Below are positions 24,084-32,533 of a stretch of DNA of 64,000 nucleotides, piece after piece. The position numbers and the translations under genes were made by a program. The notes below the pieces were generated by a model. It was given only the letters and a program-made list of their open reading frames with translations. It was not told the DNA's origin and did not search any database. Source of the DNA: Streptomyces sp. ICC1 (lineage in GTDB: Bacteria > Actinomycetota > Actinomycetes > Streptomycetales > Streptomycetaceae). The stretch is from positions 3,128,267 through 3,192,266 of the forward strand of contig NZ_CP030287.1 in the NCBI RefSeq assembly GCF_003287935.1, written 5' to 3'. Numbering within the stretch: position 1 is the first letter of the stretch; the number at the start of each line of letters is the position of its first letter.

Positions 24084-24836
24084 ATGGACCGTCGACAGAT
24101 CAGCGCAACAGCCCACGCCGAGCGCCCCATCGCCGCCCCGCTGGGCGACGACTCGGTACGCGCGCTCCTCGAGCGCGCCCTTCCCGGGGGCGCCCCGCGC
24201 CTCCTCGACCTCGGATGCGGCGGCGGAACCTGGATGGTGCGCGCCCACGCCGCCCGCCCGGGCCTGCGCGCCGACGGCGTCGACGACGACGCCGAGACCA
24301 TCGCCGCCGCCCGGCGGACCGTCACCGACGCCGGGCTCGGCGACCAGATCGCCTTCCATGCCCGGGACGCCGCGCGGTTCACGTCCCCGCACCGCTACGA
24401 CGCCGTCCTCAGCATCGGCGCCGCCCACGCGTTCGGCGGCCTGCTGCCCACCTTGGAGGCCGCCCGCGGGCACCTGGCCCCGGGGGGCTCCGTACTCGTC
24501 GGCGACTGCTTCTGGGAGCGCGAACCCGGCCTGAAGACCCTCGACCACGGCTTCGCCGCCACCGACTACGACGACCTCGCCACGACCGTCGACCGCGTCA
24601 CGGCCGAGGGCTGGACCCCCGTGCACGGACACGTCAGCACCCTGCGGGAATGGGACGACTACGAGTGGTCCTGGACCGGAACGCTCTCCCGCTGGGCCCT
24701 GGACCACCCCGGGCACCCCGACAGCGGCGCGGCCCTGAAGGCGGCGGCCGAGCACCGCGACGCCTGGCTGCACGGCTACCGGGGCACGCTCGGCTTCGTC
24801 ACCCTGGTGCTGCGCCGCACGCTGCCGGGCGGGTGA
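24084..24836 (+). CDS. Class I SAM-dependent methyltransferase
   Basis: 250 residues. Motif I LLDLGCGGGTWMVRAHA is near 40-56, the acidic motif II is ADGVDDDAETIAAAR, and the motif III region is FHARDAARF. It methylates a small molecule or a macromolecule using S-adenosylmethionine; the substrate is unknown. ATG 24084 follows an AGGAT-like site. It ends 3 bp before the convergent membrane protein gene. It is not part of an evident operon. Confidence 0.88.
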   Translation: MDRRQISATAHAERPIAAPLGDDSVRALLERALPGGAPRLLDLGCGGGTWMVRAHAARPGLRADGVDDDAETIAAARRTVTDAGLGDQIAFHARDAARFTSPHRYDAVLSIGAAHAFGGLLPTLEAARGHLAPGGSVLVGDCFWEREPGLKTLDHGFAATDYDDLATTVDRVTAEGWTPVHGHVSTLREWDDYEWSWTGTLSRWALDHPGHPDSGAALKAAAEHRDAWLHGYRGTLGFVTLVLRRTLPGG

Positions 24837-24839
24837 GGG

Positions 24840-26441
24840 TCAGAGCTGGCTCTTGTCCCGCTTGGTGAGGTTGTACTTGCCGGCGATGGAGTTCCACATG
24901 CCCGCCGCCGACTCCTTCGCCTTGGTGGCGTCACCGCTCGACTTGTTGCCGTCCGAGGCGTTGTCCGTCGACTTGGCCTTGCCGTCCTTGCACTTCTCGC
25001 CGTCGGCCTTCATGTCGTCGGCCCACGCCGCGTAGCTGTTGTCGGCTTCGGCGGAGGACTTCCAGGCCTTGGTCAGGGACGCGGTCAGCTTCGCGTGGTC
25101 CGGGAGCTGGTCCACCTTGAGCTCCTGGAGCCGGGTCACCAGCTCCTCGCGCTGGCGGGCCGCGTCGCGCAGGTCGGTGGCGGCCTGGTCGAGGTTGCGG
25201 CAGCCCTTGATGTCGTCGACGGCCTTGATCACCGAGGCCCGGCTGTCGTTGCTGTCCGCGAGGAGCTTGTCCAGCTGGACCGCCTGCGGCTGCGCCGGAT
25301 CCAGCGGCGCCTCGCCGCCGGGGGCCGCTGAGCCGCTGCCGGAGGGCGCGGACACCACGGCGCCGGGGTCGGTGTTCTGCGCCTTGTCGTCGCTGAGCAC
25401 CGCGCCGACACCGAGGCCGACGACGGCCAGGCCGACGACGACGGCGGCGATGATCGCGGGCGAGACCCTGCGGGGCGCCGGCCCTTGCTGCTGGAACTGC
25501 TGCTGCGGATGTTGCTGCTGCGCCTGCGGGTACTGCTGGAACTGCTGCTGGGGGTGGGGCGGTTGCGCGTGCGGGTGCTGCTGATGCGGCTGCTGATGCG
25601 GCTGCGGGTGCGGCTGCTGCGCGCGCTGCTGCTGGGGGTAGGGGCGCGGCGGCGGCTGCCGGAGCACCGGCTCCTGCACGGGCGGCAAGTGCTGGGTGTC
25701 ACCGCGGAACAGCCCGTCGAACCCGGCGGCCGGGTCCGCGGGGGCCGCGGGAACCGGCGCGATGTACTGGGTCGCCGCCTCCTCGTGCGAGGGGACGCCC
25801 GGGGTGCCGTACCGGCCGGCGGGCTCCCCCTGCGGGGCGGCGGCCGGGACCGGCGCGATGTACTGCGTCGCGGCCTCTTCGTGCGCGGGCCCGCCCGGGG
25901 TCCCGTACTGGCCGGTGGCCCCGCCGTAGGAGGGGGCGGCGGGGACCGGCGCGATGTACTGCGTCGCGTCCTCCTCGTGCGCGGGCCCGCCCGGGGTCCC
26001 GTACTGGCCGGTGGCCCCGCCGTAAGAGGGGGCGGCGGGGACCGGCGCGATGTACTGCGTCGCGTCCTCCTGGTGGCCCTGCTGGTGCCCGTGCTCGTTC
26101 TGGTGGTCCTGCGCGCCCGGGGCGCGGTGGCGGGCGCCGGGCTCACCGGGCACGGGAGCCGCGGGAACCGGCGGGATGTACTGGGTGACCGCCTCGGGGA
26201 GCGGCGGGTAGCCGTAGCCGTGGGGCTCGCCGGGGCCCTCGTAGCCGGGGCCGAGGACGTGGCCCTGCGGGTAGCCGTAGGCGGGGCCGCCGGGCGCCGG
26301 GTACCCGTAGGACGGCGGGCCCTGCGGGTGCTCCGGCTGCGCGTCTTGCTGCGCGGGCGGCTGCGTCGGCGGCTGCGCCGGCATCGGCGGGCCCCACGGC
26401 GCGCCTGCCTGGGGGCTGCCGCCCTGTCCGCTCTCCGTCAC
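24840..26441 (-). CDS. Single-pass membrane protein with TQYI repeats and Pro/Gln-rich cytoplasmic region
   Basis: 533 residues. The N-terminal 330 residues are disordered and rich in Pro, Gln, His and Tyr. They contain six copies of a short T-Q-Y/H-I/L-x-P-V motif, four of them in a repeated 32-residue unit (DATQYIAPVPAAPSYGG..., then ATGQYGTPGGPAHEE). One transmembrane helix follows (IIAAVVVGLAVVGLGVGAVLS), then an external alpha-helical domain of about 160 residues with two Cys. GTG 26441 has a GGAG site. The TQ motif also occurs in other Streptomyces membrane proteins and may be a kinase or FHA docking site. That is inference. The function is unknown. Confidence 0.85.
   Translation of the reverse strand: MTESGQGGSPQAGAPWGPPMPAQPPTQPPAQQDAQPEHPQGPPSYGYPAPGGPAYGYPQGHVLGPGYEGPGEPHGYGYPPLPEAVTQYIPPVPAAPVPGEPGARHRAPGAQDHQNEHGHQQGHQEDATQYIAPVPAAPSYGGATGQYGTPGGPAHEEDATQYIAPVPAAPSYGGATGQYGTPGGPAHEEAATQYIAPVPAAAPQGEPAGRYGTPGVPSHEEAATQYIAPVPAAPADPAAGFDGLFRGDTQHLPPVQEPVLRQPPPRPYPQQQRAQQPHPQPHQQPHQQHPHAQPPHPQQQFQQYPQAQQQHPQQQFQQQGPAPRRVSPAIIAAVVVGLAVVGLGVGAVLSDDKAQNTDPGAVVSAPSGSGSAAPGGEAPLDPAQPQAVQLDKLLADSNDSRASVIKAVDDIKGCRNLDQAATDLRDAARQREELVTRLQELKVDQLPDHAKLTASLTKAWKSSAEADNSYAAWADDMKADGEKCKDGKAKSTDNASDGNKSSGDATKAKESAAGMWNSIAGKYNLTKRDKSQL
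25881..26072. repeat. Two near-identical 96-bp tandem units inside the TQYI protein gene
   Basis: 25881-25976 and 25977-26072 differ at only about two positions; a third, diverged unit precedes them (25785-25880). Each unit encodes 32 residues. High DNA identity implies recent duplication and copy number likely to vary between strains. Confidence 0.9.
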
Positions 26442-26547
26442 CGGGACTCCCTCTCCGACCTGTCCGAACTACGGAACCGTCGGCCCACGCTACCCGGTCA
26501 CCCCCCTCCCCCGTCAGGCCCTCCCCTACCGCTAGGAGTCGTACCCC

Positions 26548-28245
26548 ATGACGTCCACGGTGCCCACCACCGCCGTCCCGCACAGCGACGGTCAGCCGCC
26601 GATCACGATGTTCGGTCCGGACTTCCCCTACGCGTACGACGACTTCCTCGCCCACCCGGCGGGCCTCGGCCAGATACCGGCGACCGAGCACGGCACCGAA
26701 GTCGCGGTCATCGGCGGCGGGCTGTCCGGCATCATCTCCGCGTACGAGCTGATGAAGATGGGCCTCAAGCCCGTCGTGTACGAGGCCGACCAGATCGGCG
26801 GCCGGCTGCGCACCGTCGGCTTCGAGGGCGCGGGCACCGAGGAGCTGACCGCGGAGATGGGCGCCATGCGCTTCCCGCCGTCCTCCACCGCCCTCCAGCA
26901 CTACATCGACCTCGTCGGCCTGGTCACGGAGCCCTTCCCGAACCCGCTCGCCGAAGCCACCCCCTCGACGGTCGTCGACCTCAAGGGCGAGACCCACTAC
27001 GCCGAGACCATCGCCGACCTCCCGCAGGTCTACCGCGACGTGTCCGCCGCGTGGAACGCCTGCCTCGACGAGGGCGCCGACTTCTCCGACATGAACACCG
27101 CGATGCGCGAGCGGGACGTCCCGCGCATCCGCGAGATCTGGGCCAAGCTCGTCGAGAAGCTCGACGACGAGACCTTCTACGGGTTCCTCTGCAAGTCCGA
27201 GGCCTTCAAGTCCTTCCGCAAGCGCGAGATCTTCGGCCAGGTCGGCTTCGGCACGGGCGGCTGGGACACCGACTTCCCGAACTCGATCCTCGAGATCCTG
27301 CGCGTCGTCTACACCGAGGCCGACGACCACCACCGCGGCATCGTGGGCGGCTCGCAGCAGCTCCCGCTGCGCATGTGGGACCGCGAGCCCGAGAAGATCG
27401 TCCACTGGGCGCAGGGCACCTCCCTCTCCTCGCTCCACGGGGGCACTCCGCGCCCGGCGGTGACCCGCCTGCACCGCACGGCGGGCAACCGCATCACGGT
27501 GACGGACGCCTCGGGCGACATCCGCACGTACCGCGCCGCGATCTTCACGGCCCAGTCGTGGATGCTGCTCTCGAAGATCGCGTGCGACGACACGCTCTTC
27601 CCGATCGACCACTGGACGGCGATCGAGCGCACCCACTACATGGAGTCCAGCAAGCTCTTCATCCCCGTGGACCGGCCGTTCTGGCTGGACAAGGACGAGC
27701 AGACGGGCCGCGACGTCATGTCGATGACCCTGACCGACCGCATGACCCGCGGCACCTACCTCCTGGACAACGGCCCGGACAAGCCGGCCGTCATCTGCCT
27801 CTCGTACACGTGGTGCGACGACAGCCTCAAGTGGCTGCCGCTGTCCGCGAACGAGCGGATGGAGGTCATGCTGAAGTCCCTCGGCGAGATCTACCCGAAG
27901 GTCGACATCCGCCGCCACATCATCGGCAACCCGGTGACCGTGTCGTGGGAGAACGAGCCGTACTTCATGGGCGCGTTCAAGGCCAACCTGCCGGGCCACT
28001 ACCGCTACCAGCGGCGCCTGTTCACCCACTTCATGCAGGACCGCCTCCCCGAGGACAAGCGCGGCATCTTCCTCGCGGGCGACGACATCTCCTGGACGGC
28101 GGGCTGGGCCGAGGGCGCGGTCCAGACGGCGCTGAACGCGGTCTGGGGCGTCATGCACCACCTCGGCGGCTCCACGGACTCCACCAACCCGGGCCCGGGC
28201 GACGTCTACGACGAGATCGCCCCGGTCGAACTCCCGGAGGACTGA
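26548..28245 (+). CDS. Flavin monoamine oxidase family protein
   Basis: 565 residues. The dinucleotide-binding motif VAVIGGGLSGIISAYELMKMGLKPVVYEA is near residues 51-79, followed by GGRLRT and the C-terminal FAD segment GIFLAGDDISWTAGWAEGAVQTALNA. It resembles L-amino acid oxidases and tryptophan 2-monooxygenases, which oxidise amines or amino acids to imines with H2O2 release or to amides. An N-terminal extension (1-45, MFGPDFPYAYDDFLAHP) is typical of the tryptophan 2-monooxygenase-like subgroup. ATG 26548. It is divergent from the TQYI protein across about 100 bp. No export signal is visible. Confidence 0.9.
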   Translation: MTSTVPTTAVPHSDGQPPITMFGPDFPYAYDDFLAHPAGLGQIPATEHGTEVAVIGGGLSGIISAYELMKMGLKPVVYEADQIGGRLRTVGFEGAGTEELTAEMGAMRFPPSSTALQHYIDLVGLVTEPFPNPLAEATPSTVVDLKGETHYAETIADLPQVYRDVSAAWNACLDEGADFSDMNTAMRERDVPRIREIWAKLVEKLDDETFYGFLCKSEAFKSFRKREIFGQVGFGTGGWDTDFPNSILEILRVVYTEADDHHRGIVGGSQQLPLRMWDREPEKIVHWAQGTSLSSLHGGTPRPAVTRLHRTAGNRITVTDASGDIRTYRAAIFTAQSWMLLSKIACDDTLFPIDHWTAIERTHYMESSKLFIPVDRPFWLDKDEQTGRDVMSMTLTDRMTRGTYLLDNGPDKPAVICLSYTWCDDSLKWLPLSANERMEVMLKSLGEIYPKVDIRRHIIGNPVTVSWENEPYFMGAFKANLPGHYRYQRRLFTHFMQDRLPEDKRGIFLAGDDISWTAGWAEGAVQTALNAVWGVMHHLGGSTDSTNPGPGDVYDEIAPVELPED

Positions 28246-28275
28246 GCCCTCCCGGCCCCTCCCGGCCCCGTGACC

Positions 28276-28315
28276 ACGGGCCGCCCCCGCGCGCGCGAGC
28301 GCGGAGGCGGCCCGT
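28276..28315. terminator. Convergent terminator
   Basis: Stem ACGGGCCGCC / GGCGGCCCGT (10 bp), with further GC pairing toward the loop, between the amine oxidase (stop 28245) and the convergent zinc-ribbon gene (stop 28318). Confidence 0.75.
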
Positions 28316-28317
28316 CC

Positions 28318-28944
28318 TCATGCCTCCAGCGCCCGCGTCCAGATCAGGTGCTCGTGCCGCCGGAACGCCTCGCGGACCTCGTTGCGCTGCCGCGTGTCCG
28401 GGAAGGCGGGCGGCCGGCGGGTCAGGCCGAGGCCGCACCCCGCGCACAGGGCGTGGATCCCGAAGCCGTCGCCGTCCCACTCCACGGTGCCGCGGTCGCA
28501 GCGGCACACCGGGCAGGTGCCGTCCCGTCGCGCCTGGTGGACTCCGAGGATCGTCCGGCCGCGCATCACCCCGGGCAGTACCTCGACCAGGCGCCCCCCG
28601 GGGTGGAACTCCGGGTTCGGCCAGTACAGCCCCTGCGAGGGCTGCGGGGGATCCGCCCGGCGCCTCCCGGCCCGCTTCTGCGCCCGCCGTCCGATCTGCC
28701 AGGCGGCGAGTTCCGCCAGCCACAGCTGCCGCGCCTCGTGCAGTTCCTCCACCGCCCGCACCAGCGACTCGGGATCCTCGTCCAGGTCGCGCGGGATCCC
28801 CGCGCTGCGGCACAGGTGGTGGTAGGTGGCGTAGAAGCCGTACGGGGCGAACTCGGTCAGGCAGGTGCGCAGCGCGGACAGCCGGCGGTACGGCGGGCGG
28901 GCGGTGTCGTGCACCCGGAGCCGGTGCGTGGCGAAGCTGGTCAC
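28318..28944 (-). CDS. Hypothetical protein with a Cys4 zinc-ribbon
   Basis: 208 residues, not matched to a family I can name. A likely structural zinc site is formed by CPVCRC (about 143-148) and CAGCG (about 164-168). The N-terminal half is helical and basic (RLSALRTCLTEFAPYGFYATYHHLC), with a QKRAGRRRADPP stretch. No catalytic motif is seen. GTG 28944 is used. Nucleic-acid or protein binding is possible, but there is no direct evidence. It lies 43 bp downstream of the DUF5995 gene on the same strand. Confidence 0.7.
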   Translation of the reverse strand: MTSFATHRLRVHDTARPPYRRLSALRTCLTEFAPYGFYATYHHLCRSAGIPRDLDEDPESLVRAVEELHEARQLWLAELAAWQIGRRAQKRAGRRRADPPQPSQGLYWPNPEFHPGGRLVEVLPGVMRGRTILGVHQARRDGTCPVCRCDRGTVEWDGDGFGIHALCAGCGLGLTRRPPAFPDTRQRNEVREAFRRHEHLIWTRALEA

Positions 28945-28987
28945 CGCCCCAGGCTATGGGGGTGCCCGGCCGGGCCGCACCGGAACA

Positions 28988-29638
28988 TCAGCCCGTCGGG
29001 GTCAGCAGGCAGCGGCCGACCAGGCCGACGCCCGCGTCGAGGGACTCGGTGAACTCCTCCGCCAGCTCGGGGGAGCGGCGCAGCGACCACAGCAGGCGGG
29101 CCGAGGCCCAGGCCCCCGCGCGGGCGCGTTCCAGGCTCCAGGCGCCCAGCAGGTGCGTCAGCGGGTCCGCGATCTCCAGGAGGTCCGGACCCGGCATCAG
29201 GTCCTCCCGGATGTGCTCCTCCAGGGAGACCAGGGTGTCGCCGACCCGGTCGAAGTCGGCTTCGAGGGCGGCTGGCTCGCAGTCCAGGGAGCGGCACGTG
29301 GAGACCACCGCCAGCGCCAGGTCGTGGCCGATGTGCGCGTTGATCCCGGCCAGGGCGTGCTGGAGCGGCCGGATGCCGGGGTGGCGGCGGTACTGGAGCA
29401 GCGGCCGCCAGCACGCCGGTGCCCGGTCCGACTCCACCGCCGCCAGATAGCGCTCGGCGAAGCGGACGCTGAGGGTCTCCGCCCTGCGCGGCGAGGGGAA
29501 CGCCCCGTACGAGATCCGCTCGTGGAGCGTCTGCGTCACCGTGAGGTACACCCGGTTGAAGACGGCGACGCCGTCCCGCTCGGGGAGCCGCTCTTCCAGG
29601 GCGCGCATCCGCGCCAGCACCGCTTCCATGGGGACCAT
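28988..29638 (-). CDS. DUF5995 family protein
   Basis: A 216-residue all-helical soluble protein. The conserved segment ALAGINAHIGHDLALAV (about 92-108), with VFNRVYLTVT before it, marks DUF5995, a common actinobacterial family of unknown function. The GINAHI..DL motif has a His and Asp that could bind metal. Either of two closely spaced ATGs (29638 MVPMEAV, 29629 MEAV) may be used. It shares its strand with the zinc-ribbon gene downstream. Confidence 0.8.
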   Translation of the reverse strand: MVPMEAVLARMRALEERLPERDGVAVFNRVYLTVTQTLHERISYGAFPSPRRAETLSVRFAERYLAAVESDRAPACWRPLLQYRRHPGIRPLQHALAGINAHIGHDLALAVVSTCRSLDCEPAALEADFDRVGDTLVSLEEHIREDLMPGPDLLEIADPLTHLLGAWSLERARAGAWASARLLWSLRRSPELAEEFTESLDAGVGLVGRCLLTPTG

Positions 29639-29714
29639 GGGAGGCAGCGTCCCAGTCGCGGGCCGGGATCCGGGGAACTTGGCCGTACGCTTCGCCGGTT
29701 CGGGCGAAACCGCG

Positions 29715-31154
29715 TCAACCGCGCTTGTCCCGGGAGCCCTCGGAGCCCTCAGTACCCGCGGAGCCCTCGACGCCCGCGCCGCCCCGGTCGTCGTAGGCGG
29801 AGGTGCCCGAGTCGAGCAGCGGCTCCTGCTGCTTCAGGTGCGCGGGGGCGAAGTACCGCAGCGCGTGGTAGCCCGTGATGACGACGATCGTGCCGAGTGC
29901 GATCCCGCCGAGCTCGAAGCTGTCGCCGATGTTCAGCTCGACCCCGCCGACGCCGATGATGATGCCCGCGGCGGCCGGCACCAGGTTCAGCGGATTGCGC
30001 AGGTCCACCCGGCCGTTGATCCAGATCTGCGCGCCGAGCAGGCCGATCATGCCGTAGAGGATCACGGTGATGCCGCCCAGCACCCCGCCGGGGATCGCGG
30101 CGACGACCGCGCCGAACTTGGGGCACAGGCCGAAGAGGAGCGCGAACCCGGCGGCCGCCCAGTAGGCCGCCGTCGAGTACACCCGGGTGGCGGCCATGAC
30201 GCCGATGTTCTCGGAGTAGGTGGTGTTCGGCGGACCGCCGAGCGCCGTGGAGAGCATCGACGCGGCGCCGTCGGCCGCGATCGCGGTGCCGAGCTTGTCG
30301 TCGAGGGGGTCGCCGGTCATCTCGCCGACGGCCTTGATGTGGCCGGCGTTCTCCGCGATCAGCGCGATGACGACGGGCAGGGCGATCAGGATCGCCGACC
30401 ACTCGAAGGCCGGCGCGTGGAAGGCGGGGAGGCCGATCCAGTCGGCCTTGCCGACCCCGGACAGGTCGAGCCGCCAGTGGTCCACCGCCTCGGGCCCGCC
30501 CATCGTGGAGTGGATCTTCCCGAAGACCAGGTCGAAGACCCAGGAGATGCCGTACCCGAAGATCAGGCCGAGGAAGATCGCGATCCGCGACCAGAAGCCC
30601 CGCAGGCAGACCACGGCCAGCCCGGTGAACAGCATGGTCAGCAGCGCCGTCCACTGGTCCTGCGGCCAGTACGTGGAGGCCGTCACGGGTGCCAGGTTGA
30701 AGCCGATCAGCATCACGACCGCGCCCGTCACCACCGGCGGCATCGCCGCGTGGATGATCCGCGCCCCGAACCGCTGGACGGCGAGCCCCGCCAGGAACAG
30801 CGCCGCGCCGACGACGAACACGGCGCCCGTGACGGTCGCGCTGTTCCCGCCGCCCGCCCTGATCGCCGCCGCGACGCCCACGAAGGACAGTGAGCAGCCC
30901 AGGTAGGAGGGGACCCGGCCGCGCGTCGCGAGCAGGAAGATGACGGTGGCGACGCCCGACATCATGATGGCGAGGTTCGGGTCCAGCCCCATCAGGACCG
31001 GGGCGACGAAACTCGCCCCGAACATCGCCACGACGTGCTGGGCGCCCAGCCCGGCGGTCCGCGGCCACGTCAGCCGCTCGTCCGGCCGCACCACCGCGCC
31101 GGGGGCGGGGGTCCGCCCGTCTCCGTGCAGGGTCCAGCGCACGCCGAGGCCCAT
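29715..31154 (-). CDS. Uracil-xanthine permease (NCS2 family), uracil type
   Basis: A 479-residue inner membrane nucleobase:H+ symporter with about 12-14 helices. Near the N-terminus GLGAQHVVAMFGASFVAPVL is the NCS2 QH motif of helix 1, and AENAGHIKAVGEMTG plus GGPPNTTYSENIGVMAATRV form the substrate-binding helices. These match UraA/PyrP rather than the xanthine branch. The C-terminal tail is Gly/Ser/Glu-rich. ATG 31154 follows GGTGG. No pyrimidine genes are adjacent, so regulation is unknown. Uracil salvage uptake is the expected role. Confidence 0.92.
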   Translation of the reverse strand: MGLGVRWTLHGDGRTPAPGAVVRPDERLTWPRTAGLGAQHVVAMFGASFVAPVLMGLDPNLAIMMSGVATVIFLLATRGRVPSYLGCSLSFVGVAAAIRAGGGNSATVTGAVFVVGAALFLAGLAVQRFGARIIHAAMPPVVTGAVVMLIGFNLAPVTASTYWPQDQWTALLTMLFTGLAVVCLRGFWSRIAIFLGLIFGYGISWVFDLVFGKIHSTMGGPEAVDHWRLDLSGVGKADWIGLPAFHAPAFEWSAILIALPVVIALIAENAGHIKAVGEMTGDPLDDKLGTAIAADGAASMLSTALGGPPNTTYSENIGVMAATRVYSTAAYWAAAGFALLFGLCPKFGAVVAAIPGGVLGGITVILYGMIGLLGAQIWINGRVDLRNPLNLVPAAAGIIIGVGGVELNIGDSFELGGIALGTIVVITGYHALRYFAPAHLKQQEPLLDSGTSAYDDRGGAGVEGSAGTEGSEGSRDKRG

Positions 31155-31219
31155 GTTCCACCGCTTTTCGTTCGTCAGGTCAGGTCGAGCTACGAGGCCG
31201 CGGGCGACCAGGCGACATA

Positions 31220-32470
31220 TTACGGCTGGATAGCAGCAGGTTCGTCCTGGTTGGCGCCATCGCCGGACCCGGACCCGGACCCCGGCCCCGAGGCGGCTCC
31301 GGCCGCCGCCGGCCGCTGCCGCAGTACGGCCGCCCCCACGATCAGTGCGAAGGACAGCAGCGTGACCAGCCCGAACGACACCACCAGCGAGGTCGCGTCG
31401 GCCACCGCGCCGATCGCGGACGGGGCGATCAGCCCCGAGGTGTACGTGATCGTCGCGACGCCCGCGATGGCCTGCGCCGGGGCCGGGCCGCTGCGCGCGG
31501 CCGCCGCGAAGGCCAGCGGGACCACCACGGCGATGCCGAGCCCGATCAGCCCGAACCCGGCCAGGGCCGCGGCCGGATGGTGGACCGCGACCACGAGCAG
31601 CCCGCCCGCGGTGGCCAGCGCACCGCCCGCGCGGACCGTGCGCACGGCCCCGAACCGGTCCACGACCTTGTCGCCGACGAGCCGGGCCAGCGCCATGGTG
31701 AGCGCGAAGGCGGTGGTGGAGGCGGCGGCGAGGCCGGCGTCCGTGTGCAGCACGTCCCGCAGGTACACCGCCGACCAGTCCAGGCTGGCGCCCTCCGCGA
31801 AGACCGCGCAGAAGCCGATCGCGCCGATGAACAGCGCGGACTTCGGCGGCAGCGCGAAATGCGGCGGCGCCTCCTCCCCGCCGGTGTCGGTGCGCAGGTC
31901 CAGTACGCCCCGTACGGCGAACAGCCCGCCCGCCGTCAGGGCGAGCGCGGCGATCAGGTGGTGCAGGCGGGCGTCGGCGCCGACGTGCGCGGCCAGCGTG
32001 CCGGCGGCCGAGCCGATCAGGGCGCCCACGCTCCACATGCCGTGCAGCGAGGACATGATCGAGCGCTTCAGCCGGTTCTCGGTCTCCACGCCCAGCGCGT
32101 TCATCGCCACGTCCGCCATGCCGGCGGTGCCCCCGTAGACGAAGAGGACGAAGCAGAGGGTCGCGAGGTTCGGGGCGAGGCTCGGCAGGATGAGGGAGAG
32201 CGTCCACAGGGACAGCAGGATCCGCAGGGCGGTGCGCGCGCCGAGCCGGTGGTTGATCCGGCCGGCCAGCGGCATCGTGAGCGCGGCGCCGAGGGCGGGG
32301 AAGGCGAGGGCCAGGCCCAGGGTGCCCGCACTGAGCTGCGCGTGGTCCTGGATCCAGGGGATGCGGGTGGCGAAGGAGCCGGTGACGGCGCCGTGCGCGC
32401 AGAAGACCCCGGCTATGGCGAAGCGGGCATGGCGCAGTCGCGCCGGGCTGAGGTTGGTTTCCCCGGTCAT
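31220..32470 (-). CDS. MFS transporter
   Basis: A 416-residue major facilitator with 12 predicted helices. The loop 2-3 motif is GRINHRLGARTALR, and LVGDKVVDRFG is its repeat in the second half. It resembles the YbjJ/fucose-permease-like subgroup (RIPWIQDHAQLSAGTLGLAL). The C-terminus is a short Gly/Ser/Asp-rich tail. ATG 32470 (MTGETNLS). It is divergent from a ROK regulator gene with an ATCAGG-N7-CCTGAT palindrome between them, so it is probably controlled by that regulator. Sugar or drug transport are both possible. Confidence 0.88.
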   Translation of the reverse strand: MTGETNLSPARLRHARFAIAGVFCAHGAVTGSFATRIPWIQDHAQLSAGTLGLALAFPALGAALTMPLAGRINHRLGARTALRILLSLWTLSLILPSLAPNLATLCFVLFVYGGTAGMADVAMNALGVETENRLKRSIMSSLHGMWSVGALIGSAAGTLAAHVGADARLHHLIAALALTAGGLFAVRGVLDLRTDTGGEEAPPHFALPPKSALFIGAIGFCAVFAEGASLDWSAVYLRDVLHTDAGLAAASTTAFALTMALARLVGDKVVDRFGAVRTVRAGGALATAGGLLVVAVHHPAAALAGFGLIGLGIAVVVPLAFAAAARSGPAPAQAIAGVATITYTSGLIAPSAIGAVADATSLVVSFGLVTLLSFALIVGAAVLRQRPAAAGAASGPGSGSGSGDGANQDEPAAIQP

Positions 32471-32480
32471 GGCACGCAAA

Positions 32481-32503
32481 CTATCAGGGACCCTGCCTGA
32501 TGG
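32481..32503. promoter_or_regulatory. Palindromic operator between MFS and ROK genes
   Basis: The arms CTATCAGG and CCTGATGG flank 7 bp (inner ATCAGG / CCTGAT perfect). It lies 11 bp upstream of the MFS start and 31 bp upstream of the ROK start, in the only gap between the divergent genes. It is the obvious candidate binding site for the ROK protein. Confidence 0.65.
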
Positions 32504-32533
32504 TTAATCCCCCGGAGCTCCTAGGATGGCGGA

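Noticed and set aside
25785..26072. Regular repeats resembling a CRISPR array
   Set aside because: The units are 96 bp with no variable spacers and remain in frame, encoding a protein repeat. No cas genes are nearby.
25485..29450. Very long plus-strand open frame (about 1300 codons) spanning three genes
   Set aside because: It is antisense to or out of frame with the TQYI protein, amine oxidase and zinc-ribbon genes. The product is Arg/Pro/Gly low complexity, as expected from GC-rich shadow frames.
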